From Aurantibacter aestuarii (GTDB lineage Bacteria; Bacteroidota; Bacteroidia; Flavobacteriales; Flavobacteriaceae): a stretch of DNA of 64,000 nt. The stretch's first letter is position 1, and each line of letters opens with the position of its first letter. Location of the stretch: NCBI RefSeq assembly GCF_003008425.1, contig NZ_PXOQ01000007.1, forward strand, positions 310,001-374,000, read 5' to 3'. Position numbers and translations under genes: made by a program. The notes under the pieces are model-generated. The model was not told where the DNA came from. It did not search any database and worked only from the letters and a program-made list of their open reading frames with translations. Below are positions 41,760 to 49,769 of the stretch, one piece after another.

Positions 41760-43397
41760 CTAGTTTAGCGTCATTACACCAATACAGTTTCCTTCTTTAT
41801 TTCCTCCATAAATATAATACACGTTTGAAGCTTTTCTATACTTCGTTGCTGGACGTATTACAATCTGTTTTTTCTCAAATTCTAAAGGATCTGTTCGCTC
41901 TAACTCTCCTGTTTGCTCATCAAAAGTAAACGCAACAGGAATCATCTTTTTAATATTTCTAACTTTTTTTACATCGTCAATATCTGTAATCCCGATGTTT
42001 TTAGGGTCATCATTAACCACCACAGTTAATTCTCCATTGTGATAAATTGGGATAGCACTTAAAAATTCTGGTCCATTACCTAGTATGGCTAATGGGAAAT
42101 ATAATCCAGCAGACACTGAAACACCTCCATTACCTCCACCAAAACCAAGAGTAAAACCTAATTCTGACACAGTAACCTGCTGCTCTTTAGGAATAACATT
42201 ACTCCATTCTAAACTACCATCTTGTTTTAGAGCGGTAACGATAATTTCATTTGAAATATAAGTATATGGAGTAATTGCCAATGGGCCAATACCACTAGAA
42301 CGGCCTTGCACTACTAAAGCATATTCAGACAAAACAATAACACCACCATTATCTCTTTCTACGAAAGAAATATTTCTATAAAAAGGTTTTAAATCTTTCC
42401 CTTTCTTTGCTCGTCTTTCTCCAATTAACTTCTCTTTTACAGCTACAGTAAAATCGTTAAAAGTCTGCTTTGTTACCTCGCCTGTTGTGTAATTAAACGT
42501 CACGTCATAAATACCTTCAACCGTATATTCTGCTCTACCACTATTTTTTAAATCTGAATAAAATCCAATTGCGTGTAAGGTATTATCCTTTGTCTCCATC
42601 AAACTACAGTTTAAGGCACGCTTACCTTGTAAGGTTACGTTGGTTACTTGTTTTTTGTATTCATTTTTAGAAAGATAAGCGTGAATGGTAATGTTGTTAA
42701 CACTTGTTTTATTTTTTTTATCTCTAAAACTTTCTGTAGTTGCTATTAAAACATCTCCATGCTCATTAACTTGAACATCAGAAAAATCGAAAAATTGATC
42801 CTTTTGTTCTTCAAAGACAACTTCATAAGTATCACTTAAAACCTCGTTTAAATTATTATCGTAAAGTTTAACGCTATAAGCCAACTCTTCTTTTCTCTCG
42901 TTTATTCCAACGTGAGAAATAAGATAATTATATTCATCATAAGATGTTGTAAATACAAAACTTCCCATTTTACTTTTTTTCTCTACTGGCACAGAAAGTA
43001 AATTAGTTGTTTTTATAATTTTATCATCTTTAATTTCTTTAGCTATAAAATTATTGGTCTTTTCTTTTCTATCATAATAAGACAACATTAAATAAATTTT
43101 ATCCCCTAAAACGGTTAAATCCTGAATTTCTAGTTTGTTTCCATTTAATTTATCAAACTCTAATAAAACACTAGACTTAAAATTACTTGTAGCTGCATCA
43201 AAAGTTTGAAGGAAAAACTTGTTTTTCTGTCTTGCTAATGCATAAATAGTATTATTATGAACTCCTGAAATTTGGATGACTTCACCTATTTTAGTGTCTG
43301 TAACAGGCTCTCCAAAATCTAAGCTGATATCTCCCACTTTTAGCTGTGCGGATAAACTTGTGCAAATAAGAAATACGAGTAAAGAAATTTTTTTCAT
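41760..43397 (-). CDS. Secreted protein of unknown function (possibly DUF6770)
   Basis: A 545-residue protein with signal peptide (MKKISLLVFLICTSLSA) and beta-propeller-like content (NTIYALARQKNKFFLQTFD, LTVLGDKIYLMLSYYDRKEK, DVLIATTESFRDKK, VIVLSEYALVVQGRSSGIGP). A Gly-rich stretch GFTLGFGGGNGGVSVSAG lies before the end. The sequence resembles the family annotated as DUF6770 in Bacteroidota, recalled from memory and not checked. No sorting domain is seen at the C-terminus (ending CIGVMTLN). It lies between the terminator of the atp operon and its own terminator, so it is a single gene. Confidence 0.7.
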   Translation of the reverse strand: MKKISLLVFLICTSLSAQLKVGDISLDFGEPVTDTKIGEVIQISGVHNNTIYALARQKNKFFLQTFDAATSNFKSSVLLEFDKLNGNKLEIQDLTVLGDKIYLMLSYYDRKEKTNNFIAKEIKDDKIIKTTNLLSVPVEKKSKMGSFVFTTSYDEYNYLISHVGINERKEELAYSVKLYDNNLNEVLSDTYEVVFEEQKDQFFDFSDVQVNEHGDVLIATTESFRDKKNKTSVNNITIHAYLSKNEYKKQVTNVTLQGKRALNCSLMETKDNTLHAIGFYSDLKNSGRAEYTVEGIYDVTFNYTTGEVTKQTFNDFTVAVKEKLIGERRAKKGKDLKPFYRNISFVERDNGGVIVLSEYALVVQGRSSGIGPLAITPYTYISNEIIVTALKQDGSLEWSNVIPKEQQVTVSELGFTLGFGGGNGGVSVSAGLYFPLAILGNGPEFLSAIPIYHNGELTVVVNDDPKNIGITDIDDVKKVRNIKKMIPVAFTFDEQTGELERTDPLEFEKKQIVIRPATKYRKASNVYYIYGGNKEGNCIGVMTLN

Positions 43398-43418
43398 GTT
43401 TTTTTGAGTTTAATTAAT

Positions 43419-43451
43419 AAAAAAAGCTTTATTCTTTAAAGAATAAAGCTT
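43419..43451 (-). terminator. Terminator of the atp operon
   Basis: A perfect 28-base palindrome (AAGCTTTATTCTTT and its complement) followed on the minus strand by T7, about 64 bases after the atpG stop. Confidence 0.88.
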
Positions 43452-43514
43452 CTTAAGTAATTTAAAATTATCTTATAAGAGATAATTAATTGATAATATG
43501 TTTAAAAGTTATTT

Positions 43515-44372
43515 TTAGTTATTTAAAGCTTCTGCTCCACCAACAATTTCTAAAATTTCGTTAGTAATGGCTGCTTGTCTTGCTTTGTTATAAGTTAATT
43601 TTAACTGGTCTCTTAATTCTTTAGCGTTATCTGTTGCTTTGTGCATAGCCGTCATACGTGCACCATGCTCTGAAGCGAAAGAATCTCTAACACCTTTGTA
43701 TAATTGTGTTTTTAAAGATTTTGGAATTAATTCCTCTACAATTTTTTCTTTTTCTGGCTCGAAAATATAATCTAACACGACATTAGAATCGTTTTCAACA
43801 GGAACAATTGGCAAGAATTGTTCTACCATTACTAATTGTGTTGCTGCGTTTTTAAATTTATTATAAACAATTTCGATTTTATCGACTTCGCCATTAACAA
43901 ATTTTTCCATCAAACTTTCTGCTATTTCAGAAACGTTTTCAAAAGTTAAGTCGTCATAAACTTTACTTTCGTTACCCACCACTGTAAATGACTTAGATAA
44001 AATATCGTTAGCTTTTTTACCTATAGTTAAAAAAGACACGTTTTTACCTGCGTACTTAGCGGCTAAAGCAGTAGATTGTTTAATAATATTAGTATTAAAA
44101 GCACCACATAATCCTCTGTTTGAGGTAATGGCTACAATTAATACATTTTTTACTTCACGTTGTTCTGCAAATTTGCTTCCAGAATCTGCATCTAAAGTAG
44201 CACTTAAACTTTGTAAAAGTTCAGTTAATTTATCTGCATAAGGACGCATTGCAGTAATAGCATCTTGGGCTTTCTTCAGCTTTGCAGCAGATACCATTTT
44301 CATGGCACTGGTAATCTGCATCGTAGAATTAACCGATGATATTCTGTTACGTATTTCTTTTAAATTTGCCAT
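43515..44372 (-). CDS. atpG: ATP synthase subunit gamma
   Basis: The central rotor shaft of F1. The N-terminal coiled helix MANLKEIRNRISSVNSTMQI and TSAMKMVSAAKLKKAQ, the Rossmann-like middle (ITSNRGLCGAFNTNIIK) and the C-terminal helix SEHGARMTAMHKATDNAKEL and NKARQAAITNEILEIVGGA are complete in 285 residues. It is the last gene of the cluster; atpD (beta) and atpC (epsilon), which usually follow in other phyla, are absent and presumably lie elsewhere, as is common in Bacteroidota. Confidence 0.98.
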   Translation of the reverse strand: MANLKEIRNRISSVNSTMQITSAMKMVSAAKLKKAQDAITAMRPYADKLTELLQSLSATLDADSGSKFAEQREVKNVLIVAITSNRGLCGAFNTNIIKQSTALAAKYAGKNVSFLTIGKKANDILSKSFTVVGNESKVYDDLTFENVSEIAESLMEKFVNGEVDKIEIVYNKFKNAATQLVMVEQFLPIVPVENDSNVVLDYIFEPEKEKIVEELIPKSLKTQLYKGVRDSFASEHGARMTAMHKATDNAKELRDQLKLTYNKARQAAITNEILEIVGGAEALNN

Positions 44373-44374
44373 TT

Positions 44375-44442
44375 GTTAGTCTTTAGTGTTTAGTTGTTAG
44401 TCTATAGTTTAGATCACTACAGACTAACGACTAAAGTCTAAT
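44375..44442. repeat. Iterated TAG heptamers forming a hairpin (atpA-atpG junction)
   Basis: Plus-strand heptamers GTTAGTC, TTTAGTG, TTTAGTT, GTTAGTC, TATAGTT run from 44375 to 44409, then TAGATC, then the complementary set ACTACAG, ACTAACG, ACTAAAG, TCTAATT. TAG falls at the same place in each heptamer. The two halves can pair into a long intergenic stem, entirely filling the gap between atpA and atpG. Confidence 0.75.
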
Positions 44443-46017
44443 TTAATATTTAGCTGATAATTCTTTAGCTACTAAAGTTAAGGTGTCGATTACCTCATCT
44501 GTTAACTTACCAGCTTTTAGAGTATCTAAAGTGTCTCTATGCTTAGCATTTAAGAACTCTAAATAATCTCTTTCAAATTCTTTTACTTTCTCTACAGGAA
44601 CATTCTTTAATAAGTTTTTAGAACCTGCGTAGATAATTGCAACCTGATCTTCAACTTTAAACGGATCGTTTTGTCCTTGCTTTAAAATCTCAACGTTACG
44701 CTTACCTTTATTAATTACGTTTAAAGTTACCGCATCTAAATCTGATCCAAACTTCGCGAATGCTTCTAATTCACGGAATTGTGCCTGGTCTAATTTTAAA
44801 GTACCAGATACTTTTTTCATAGACTTAATCTGTGCGTTACCACCTACACGAGATACCGAAATACCTACGTTAATTGCTGGTCTAACTCCAGAGTTAAATA
44901 AATCTCCATCTAAGAAAATTTGTCCGTCTGTAATAGAAATTACGTTTGTTGGAATATATGCCGAAACGTCTCCCGCTTGAGTTTCAATAATTGGAAGTGC
45001 TGTTAAAGAACCACCACCTTTTACGATTCCTTTGATAGAATCTGGTAAGTCATTCATTTCTCTAGCAATCGCATCATTATTAATTACTTTTGCAGAACGC
45101 TCTAATAATCTTGAGTGTAAGTAGAAAACGTCACCTGGATAAGCCTCACGTCCTGGTGGACGACGTAATAATAAAGATACCTCACGGTAAGCAACCGCTT
45201 GTTTAGATAAATCATCAAAAACAATTAATGCTGGTCTACCTGTATCTCTAAAATATTCTCCAATAGATGCTCCAGTAAATGGTGCATATACCTGCATTGC
45301 TGCTGGATCACTTGCGTTTGCTGCAACAATAGTAGTATAAGCTAAAGCGCCTTTTTCTTCTAATGTTTTAGCAATGTTTGCTACTGTAGATGCTTTTTGT
45401 CCTACTGCAACATATATACAATATACAGGATTTCCTGCATCGTAAAATTCTTTCTGATTTAAGATGGCATCAATACAAACGGTTGTTTTACCTGTTTGTC
45501 TATCTCCAATAACAAGCTCACGCTGACCTCTACCTACAGGAATCATCGCATCAATTGCTTTAATACCAGTTTGCATTGGTTCTGTTACTGGCTCTCTGTA
45601 AATAACACCAGGAGCTTTACGCTCTAATGGCATCTGGTAAGTTTCCCCAACAATAGGACCTTTACCATCAATTGGATTTCCTAAAGTATCTACCACACGA
45701 CCAACAATACCTTCACCTACGTTAATAGAAGCGATACGGTTAGTTCTTTTTACTGTAGATCCTTCTCTTACTCCTACTGAAGTTCCTAAAAGTACAATAC
45801 CTACATTATCTTCTTCAAGGTTAAGTACGATACCTTCTAATCCACCTTCGAATTCTACTAACTCACCATATTGTGCGTTAGATAGTCCGTAAGCTCTTAC
45901 AATACCATCACCAACAGTTAATACTGTCCCTACTTCGTTTAATGAAGCACCTGCTTCAAAACCTGAAAGTTGTTGTTTTAAGATCGCTGATACTTCAGCT
46001 GGTTTTACTTCTGCCAT
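44443..46017 (-). CDS. atpA: ATP synthase subunit alpha
   Basis: Non-catalytic nucleotide-binding subunit of F1. The P-loop [17 protein letters not shown] context, [20 protein letters not shown] (Walker B), [20 protein letters not shown] and the ATPase alpha/beta signature in the [13 protein letters not shown] stretch are all present in 524 residues, the normal length. The stop is 70 bases before atpG, with a heptamer-repeat hairpin filling the gap. Confidence 0.98.
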   Translation of the reverse strand: MAEVKPAEVSAILKQQLSGFEAGASLNEVGTVLTVGDGIVRAYGLSNAQYGELVEFEGGLEGIVLNLEEDNVGIVLLGTSVGVREGSTVKRTNRIASINVGEGIVGRVVDTLGNPIDGKGPIVGETYQMPLERKAPGVIYREPVTEPMQTGIKAIDAMIPVGRGQRELVIGDRQTGKTTVCIDAILNQKEFYDAGNPVYCIYVAVGQKASTVANIAKTLEEKGALAYTTIVAANASDPAAMQVYAPFTGASIGEYFRDTGRPALIVFDDLSKQAVAYREVSLLLRRPPGREAYPGDVFYLHSRLLERSAKVINNDAIAREMNDLPDSIKGIVKGGGSLTALPIIETQAGDVSAYIPTNVISITDGQIFLDGDLFNSGVRPAINVGISVSRVGGNAQIKSMKKVSGTLKLDQAQFRELEAFAKFGSDLDAVTLNVINKGKRNVEILKQGQNDPFKVEDQVAIIYAGSKNLLKNVPVEKVKEFERDYLEFLNAKHRDTLDTLKAGKLTDEVIDTLTLVAKELSAKY

Positions 46018-46021
46018 TTTA

Positions 46022-46064
46022 TTTAGTCTTTAGACGCTAGAGGTTAGACGTTAGATACATCTAA
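46022..46064. repeat. Iterated TAG heptamers (atpH-atpA junction)
   Basis: Five consecutive plus-strand heptamers, TTTAGTC, TTTAGAC, GCTAGAG, GTTAGAC, GTTAGAT (46022-46056), then ACATCTAA, which pairs with the last one (TTAGAT-AC-ATCTAA). Same register and core as the array after atpA, but with only a short reverse arm. Confidence 0.7.
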
Positions 46065-46075
46065 TTTCCAACACT

Positions 46076-46612
46076 TTAGTTTAATGTAAATTCTCTTTTT
46101 AATTTGTTTAGTTTGTTGGCAATACTTGCATCGTACTGTATATCTCCAACTCTTAAAATGAAACCACCTAAAATAGTTTCATCTACTATATTTTTTACCG
46201 TTACAGCTTTACCCGTTAATTCTTTAACTTTTTGTAAAACCTTAGTTTCTAAATCTCCCGATAATTCTACTGCGGTAGTAACTGTTGCGGTTTGGTTACC
46301 TATAGACTCATTATAAATTACAACATATTTTGATGCAACTGCTCCTATAATATCTAAACGGTTATTTGTAATTAAGGTATTAATTAAGTCTAAGGTATTT
46401 TTTGTGGTATTAGGAAAAACAGCTAATAAAGCCGATTTTTTAACCTCAGCACTTATTACAGGGCTGCTTAAAACATCTTGTAATTCCTTACTACCATTAA
46501 CCGTATTAGCTATTAAACTCATATCATTATTTACAGCTTCTGCTGCATTTTGATCTTGAGCTAAAGCTAAAACTGCTTTGGCGTAACGTATGGCTGCTCT
46601 TGTTCCTGACAT
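46076..46612 (-). CDS. atpH: ATP synthase subunit delta
   Basis: Peripheral-stalk subunit linking F1 alpha to the b subunits. The N-terminal six-helix bundle (TRAAIRYAKAVLALAQDQNA, PVISAEVKKSALLAVF) and the C-terminal GGFILRVGDIQYDASIANKL with the family signature are complete in 178 residues. It is preceded by a small hairpin (46625-46644) and followed by the heptamer array before atpA. Confidence 0.96.
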   Translation of the reverse strand: MSGTRAAIRYAKAVLALAQDQNAAEAVNNDMSLIANTVNGSKELQDVLSSPVISAEVKKSALLAVFPNTTKNTLDLINTLITNNRLDIIGAVASKYVVIYNESIGNQTATVTTAVELSGDLETKVLQKVKELTGKAVTVKNIVDETILGGFILRVGDIQYDASIANKLNKLKREFTLN

Positions 46613-46624
46613 ATCCTATACTAA

Positions 46625-46644
46625 CCTTTTCAAAAAAGAAAAGG
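46625..46644 (-). repeat. Intercistronic hairpin, atpF-atpH
   Basis: CCTTTTC - 6 bases - GAAAAGG, 7-bp stem in the 52-base gap between atpF and atpH. There is no T tract, so it is an RNA-processing or stability element rather than a terminator. Confidence 0.5.
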
Positions 46645-46664
46645 ATTGTTTGTTAATTAATAAT

Positions 46665-47165
46665 TTAGTTTAAAGTCGCTTCACCTAACATAGACTCCAC
46701 TAATGCTTCTTGCTTGTCTTTATTAGATAATTCTTGGCGTACCACTTTTTCTGCAATTTCTAAAGATAAGCTTGCTACGTGAGATTTTAACTCTGCCATA
46801 GCTGCTTTTTTCTCACTTTCTATAGCTGCTTGAGCTTGAGCAATCATAGCATTAGCCTGAACTTGAGCTTCTTCTTTAGCTGAAGAAATCATAGTTTCTT
46901 TCATCTCGCGAGCTTCTTTTAATAATACTTCGCGTTCTGCACGAGCTTCTTTTAATAATTTATCGTTAGATGCAGTTAAGTTTTGCATTTCTAACTTTGC
47001 TTTCTCTGCTGAATCTAATGCATTTTGAATACCATCTTCACGAGATTGTAACGCGTCTAAGATAGGTTTCCATGCAAATTTTCTCATTAATAAAATTAAT
47101 ATTAATAAGATAACCGCTTGCATTATAAATAAGCCAACCGAAAAATCATTTAATAAAGTTTCCAT
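46665..47165 (-). CDS. atpF: ATP synthase subunit b
   Basis: Peripheral-stalk subunit anchored by one N-terminal membrane helix ([20 protein letters not shown]) and followed by a long charged helix ([20 protein letters not shown] to the end) that reaches F1. The 166 residues are normal; only one b gene is seen, so the stalk is presumably a homodimer. It lies between atpE and atpH. Confidence 0.96.
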   Translation of the reverse strand: METLLNDFSVGLFIMQAVILLILILLMRKFAWKPILDALQSREDGIQNALDSAEKAKLEMQNLTASNDKLLKEARAEREVLLKEAREMKETMISSAKEEAQVQANAMIAQAQAAIESEKKAAMAELKSHVASLSLEIAEKVVRQELSNKDKQEALVESMLGEATLN

Positions 47166-47209
47166 ATGGTATAGATTAACTAACTATTGTTTTGTTTAAT
47201 TTTTAAAAA

Positions 47210-47240
47210 CAGTTTCTGCAACCAACCGTTACAGAAACTG
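47210..47240 (-). terminator. Hairpin with T tract after atpE (candidate attenuator)
   Basis: Minus strand CAGTTTCTG - 13 bases - CAGAAACTG (9-bp perfect stem) followed by TTTTTAAAAA. It looks like a weak Rho-independent terminator inside the operon, 19 bases after the atpE stop. It could reduce expression of the genes beyond or protect the 3' end of an atpE message, since many c subunits are needed per complex. Confidence 0.55.
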
Positions 47241-47258
47241 AGTTTGTTTGTTTTAGGA

Positions 47259-47512
<254 letters not shown>

Positions 47513-47518
47513 ATTATA

Positions 47519-48631
47519 TTAATGATGTTCGTGTTCTTCAACCGCCATCCCTATAAATAGAGATGATAACATCGTAAAAATAAACGCCTGTAAAAATGCT
47601 ACTAAAATTTCTATAACCGAAATAAATAGAGCCAATACTAAAGACATTCCTGTAGACGCAACTGGTCCGAATGCTTCTTTCATCGTAATCATTAAAGCTA
47701 TTAAGCTCATTACTACGAAGTGACCTGCCGTCATGTTAGCAAATAAACGTACTAATAATGAAAACGGTTTGATAATAACAAATCCTATTAATTCTATAAC
47801 TGCTAATATTGGTCTTAATATTACTGGCACTCCTGGCATCCACAACGTGTGCGCCCAGAAATCTTTACTACCACTAAATAAGTAAATTATAGCTGTGAAA
47901 ATAGCTAAACATACTGTTACTGCTATTTGTCCTGTTACGTTAAATCCTAATGGTGTTAAACCTAATAAATTTAATATCCAGATAAAGAAAAACACAGTTA
48001 ATAAGAAGCCCATAAACTTACGGTACTTTTTACCAATGTTTGGTTTTGCAATATCATCTCTTACATAAATAACTAAAGGCTCTAAAACTCTAGCAAAACC
48101 TTTTGGTACAGAATGTCCTTTTTTATAACCTCTTGCTAAAGCACCAAACCCTAATAACATTAAGATTCCTGCCAATAACATTCCAAAAACAGATTTGGTT
48201 ATAGAAAAGTCTAATACTTTGTGAGCGTTTGTAGGATGATTTTCCTCATCAAAATTAATTGAAGTTGCTCCTTCTTCTAATTCGTATATTTTACTGTGAA
48301 GTTTTACTAAACGTGCATCTCCTTTTTCAACAATAACTTCACCATTATCATCATGATGAAATGCAGACGACATAAAGGTTTTTAAACCATCATTAGTCCA
48401 AACAATTACAGGTAAAGGAAAGCTTACATGAGTACCTGACTCGTTATCTGTAAATAAATGAAAATCGTGAGAATCTTTTAAGTGATGAGCAATATAGTCT
48501 TTAATTTCCTCTGGAGTATCTATGGTATTGCCTGGCTGACCATTATCGCTACCGCCAGCAAATGCTGAGAATGACGTAAAAATGAAAGCTAAAGCTGCTA
48601 TAAATTGAATAGATTTTGTTGCTACCATCAT
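47519..48631 (-). CDS. atpB: ATP synthase subunit a with N-terminal periplasmic extension
   Basis: F0 stator subunit forming the proton half-channels. The C-terminal ~230 residues are the usual subunit a, with the essential Arg in SLLVRLFANMTAGH and LNLLGLTPLGFNVTGQIA. The 370-residue total is long: it begins with a signal peptide (ATKSIQFIAALAFIFTSFSAFA) and a ~115-residue acidic, His-rich soluble domain (HHLKDSHDFHLF, SSAFHHDDNGE) before the first membrane helix. Such extensions are known in Bacteroidota AtpB. Either of two adjacent ATGs may start it. A strong promoter lies 43 bases upstream. Confidence 0.96.
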   Translation of the reverse strand: MMVATKSIQFIAALAFIFTSFSAFAGGSDNGQPGNTIDTPEEIKDYIAHHLKDSHDFHLFTDNESGTHVSFPLPVIVWTNDGLKTFMSSAFHHDDNGEVIVEKGDARLVKLHSKIYELEEGATSINFDEENHPTNAHKVLDFSITKSVFGMLLAGILMLLGFGALARGYKKGHSVPKGFARVLEPLVIYVRDDIAKPNIGKKYRKFMGFLLTVFFFIWILNLLGLTPLGFNVTGQIAVTVCLAIFTAIIYLFSGSKDFWAHTLWMPGVPVILRPILAVIELIGFVIIKPFSLLVRLFANMTAGHFVVMSLIALMITMKEAFGPVASTGMSLVLALFISVIEILVAFLQAFIFTMLSSLFIGMAVEEHEHH

Positions 48632-48673
48632 ATTTTTTCTAACTAATGAAATTTATGCTTCGTAAATTTTGTG

Positions 48674-48702
48674 CAAATGTACGCAATAATTTAAAATACC
48701 AA
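48674..48702 (-). promoter_or_regulatory. Promoter of atpBEFHAG
   Basis: Minus strand TTG (48700-48702), an 18-base spacer and TACATTTG (48674-48681), a full match to the Bacteroidota consensus. It lies in the 150-base gap before atpB, so atpBEFHAG can be transcribed apart from the sprE-bactofilin-atpZ genes. Confidence 0.72.
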
Positions 48703-48781
48703 ACCCTTTTTTTTATTCAATTTTTATGTTAAAATTTCAGGATGAGATATCTATGAATAAATTCGCTTTAAATTTTGTTAA

Positions 48782-49153
48782 CTATTTGCTGTTTAGCAAC
48801 TTTCCTACGGCAATAGCTTCTACTATTAAAAACAGGAATAGTGGGACTACCAGAGCTATTTTATCGGCTTGTTCTAATTGGTCCTTTGCAAAAACAGAGG
48901 TTTGAAACAACAATACAAATGCCCCAATTTTAAAAAACATCAACATAAGGTATGCATATCCTGCCTGATTAGGCAACTTACTCGCCACCAACTCTACAGC
49001 CACATATACTATAATTGCTGCTATAGCATGAAAGCCGTAAACTGATATTAAAGGAAAAGACAAGGCTTTAATACTTAAATAGTTATGAATATTATAAGCG
49101 ACAAGAAATAACACCACAAGCGCTGCAGTTACGATAAGAATACGTTTTAGCAT
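48782..49153 (-). CDS. Small membrane protein between atpZ and atpB (DUF6168-like)
   Basis: A 123-residue protein with four membrane helices (RILIVTAALVVLFLVAYNIH, YGFHAIAAIIVYVAVELVAS, YAYLMLMFFKIGAFVLLFQT and ALVVPLFLFLIVEAIAVGKL). It corresponds to the family I remember as DUF6168, found in this position in Bacteroidota and likely the counterpart of AtpI. It probably helps c-ring or F0 assembly; that role is inferred from position and topology. It starts 15 bases after atpZ. Confidence 0.8.
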   Translation of the reverse strand: MLKRILIVTAALVVLFLVAYNIHNYLSIKALSFPLISVYGFHAIAAIIVYVAVELVASKLPNQAGYAYLMLMFFKIGAFVLLFQTSVFAKDQLEQADKIALVVPLFLFLIVEAIAVGKLLNSK

Positions 49154-49168
49154 TTGTTTAATTTTATT

Positions 49169-49399
49169 TTAGGGTGATTTGTCTTTAGTAATTTGAATAA
49201 CCTGATATATTACTGATGCAATTGCAATAAAAATGGCAATTAAAGACACTATTTTATAATATAACTGGTCTTGATTGTTAAACTTAACATCCAGCCACTC
49301 ACCTAATTTACTACCTAAGTAAATGGTTAAGCCCATTTGTAAACCAATAGAGGTAAAACGAATAAATTTATTAAGCGGTTTTTTGGGTTTTTGCGTCAC
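49169..49399 (-). CDS. atpZ: AtpZ/AtpI family protein
   Basis: A 76-residue membrane protein with two helices (FTSIGLQMGLTIYLGSKLGE and YYKIVSLIAIFIAIASVIYQ) matching AtpZ/AtpI proteins that accompany ATP synthase and may act in c-ring assembly or Mg2+ supply. Its start overlaps the 3' end of the bactofilin gene by 29 bases in another frame, so the two are translated from the same message. Confidence 0.85.
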   Translation of the reverse strand: MTQKPKKPLNKFIRFTSIGLQMGLTIYLGSKLGEWLDVKFNNQDQLYYKIVSLIAIFIAIASVIYQVIQITKDKSP

Positions 49400-49760
49400 C
49401 TTTTAGGTCTTTAACGGTTGATTTCATAACACAAGATACGTTAAAAATAGCACCAGGCTCTACCATCAACTTTTCAGTCACTACATCGCCTTCAATTTTT
49501 GCACTTGCTTTTAAAGTAAGTGTATTTTCTATTTTCATCTCTCCTTGAAAAGCTCCTTCAAAATAAGCACTTGTACACTCTAACTTACCAACAATTTGTC
49601 CGTCTTTTCCAACTACTACTTTTCCTGAAGTTTTTACTGTACCTTCTAAATATCCGTCCACTCTAATGTCTCCATTACTGCTAAAATCTCCTTTAACACG
49701 AGTTGATGGCGAAATAATGTTCTGGATAGAAGAAGAATCTAATTTTTTATCTCTTTTCAT
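49371..49760 (-). CDS. Bactofilin (polymer-forming cytoskeletal protein)
   Basis: A 129-residue protein built on a right-handed beta-helix typical of bactofilins: STRVKGDFSSNGDIRVDGYL, EGTVKTSGKVVVGKDGQIVG, TSAYFEGAFQGEMKIENTLT and ASAKIEGDVVTEKLMVEPGA show the ~16-residue periodicity. Bactofilins assemble into filaments that organise envelope or motility machinery. It lies 9 bases after sprE and overlaps atpZ by 29 bases. Confidence 0.92.
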   Translation of the reverse strand: MKRDKKLDSSSIQNIISPSTRVKGDFSSNGDIRVDGYLEGTVKTSGKVVVGKDGQIVGKLECTSAYFEGAFQGEMKIENTLTLKASAKIEGDVVTEKLMVEPGAIFNVSCVMKSTVKDLKGDAKTQKTA

Positions 49761-49769
49761 AATTTGGGG

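Noticed and set aside
44375-44442. Possible CRISPR-like array
   Set aside because: The unit is only 7 bases, without spacers, and reversed halfway; it is a tandem heptamer hairpin, and no cas gene is present.
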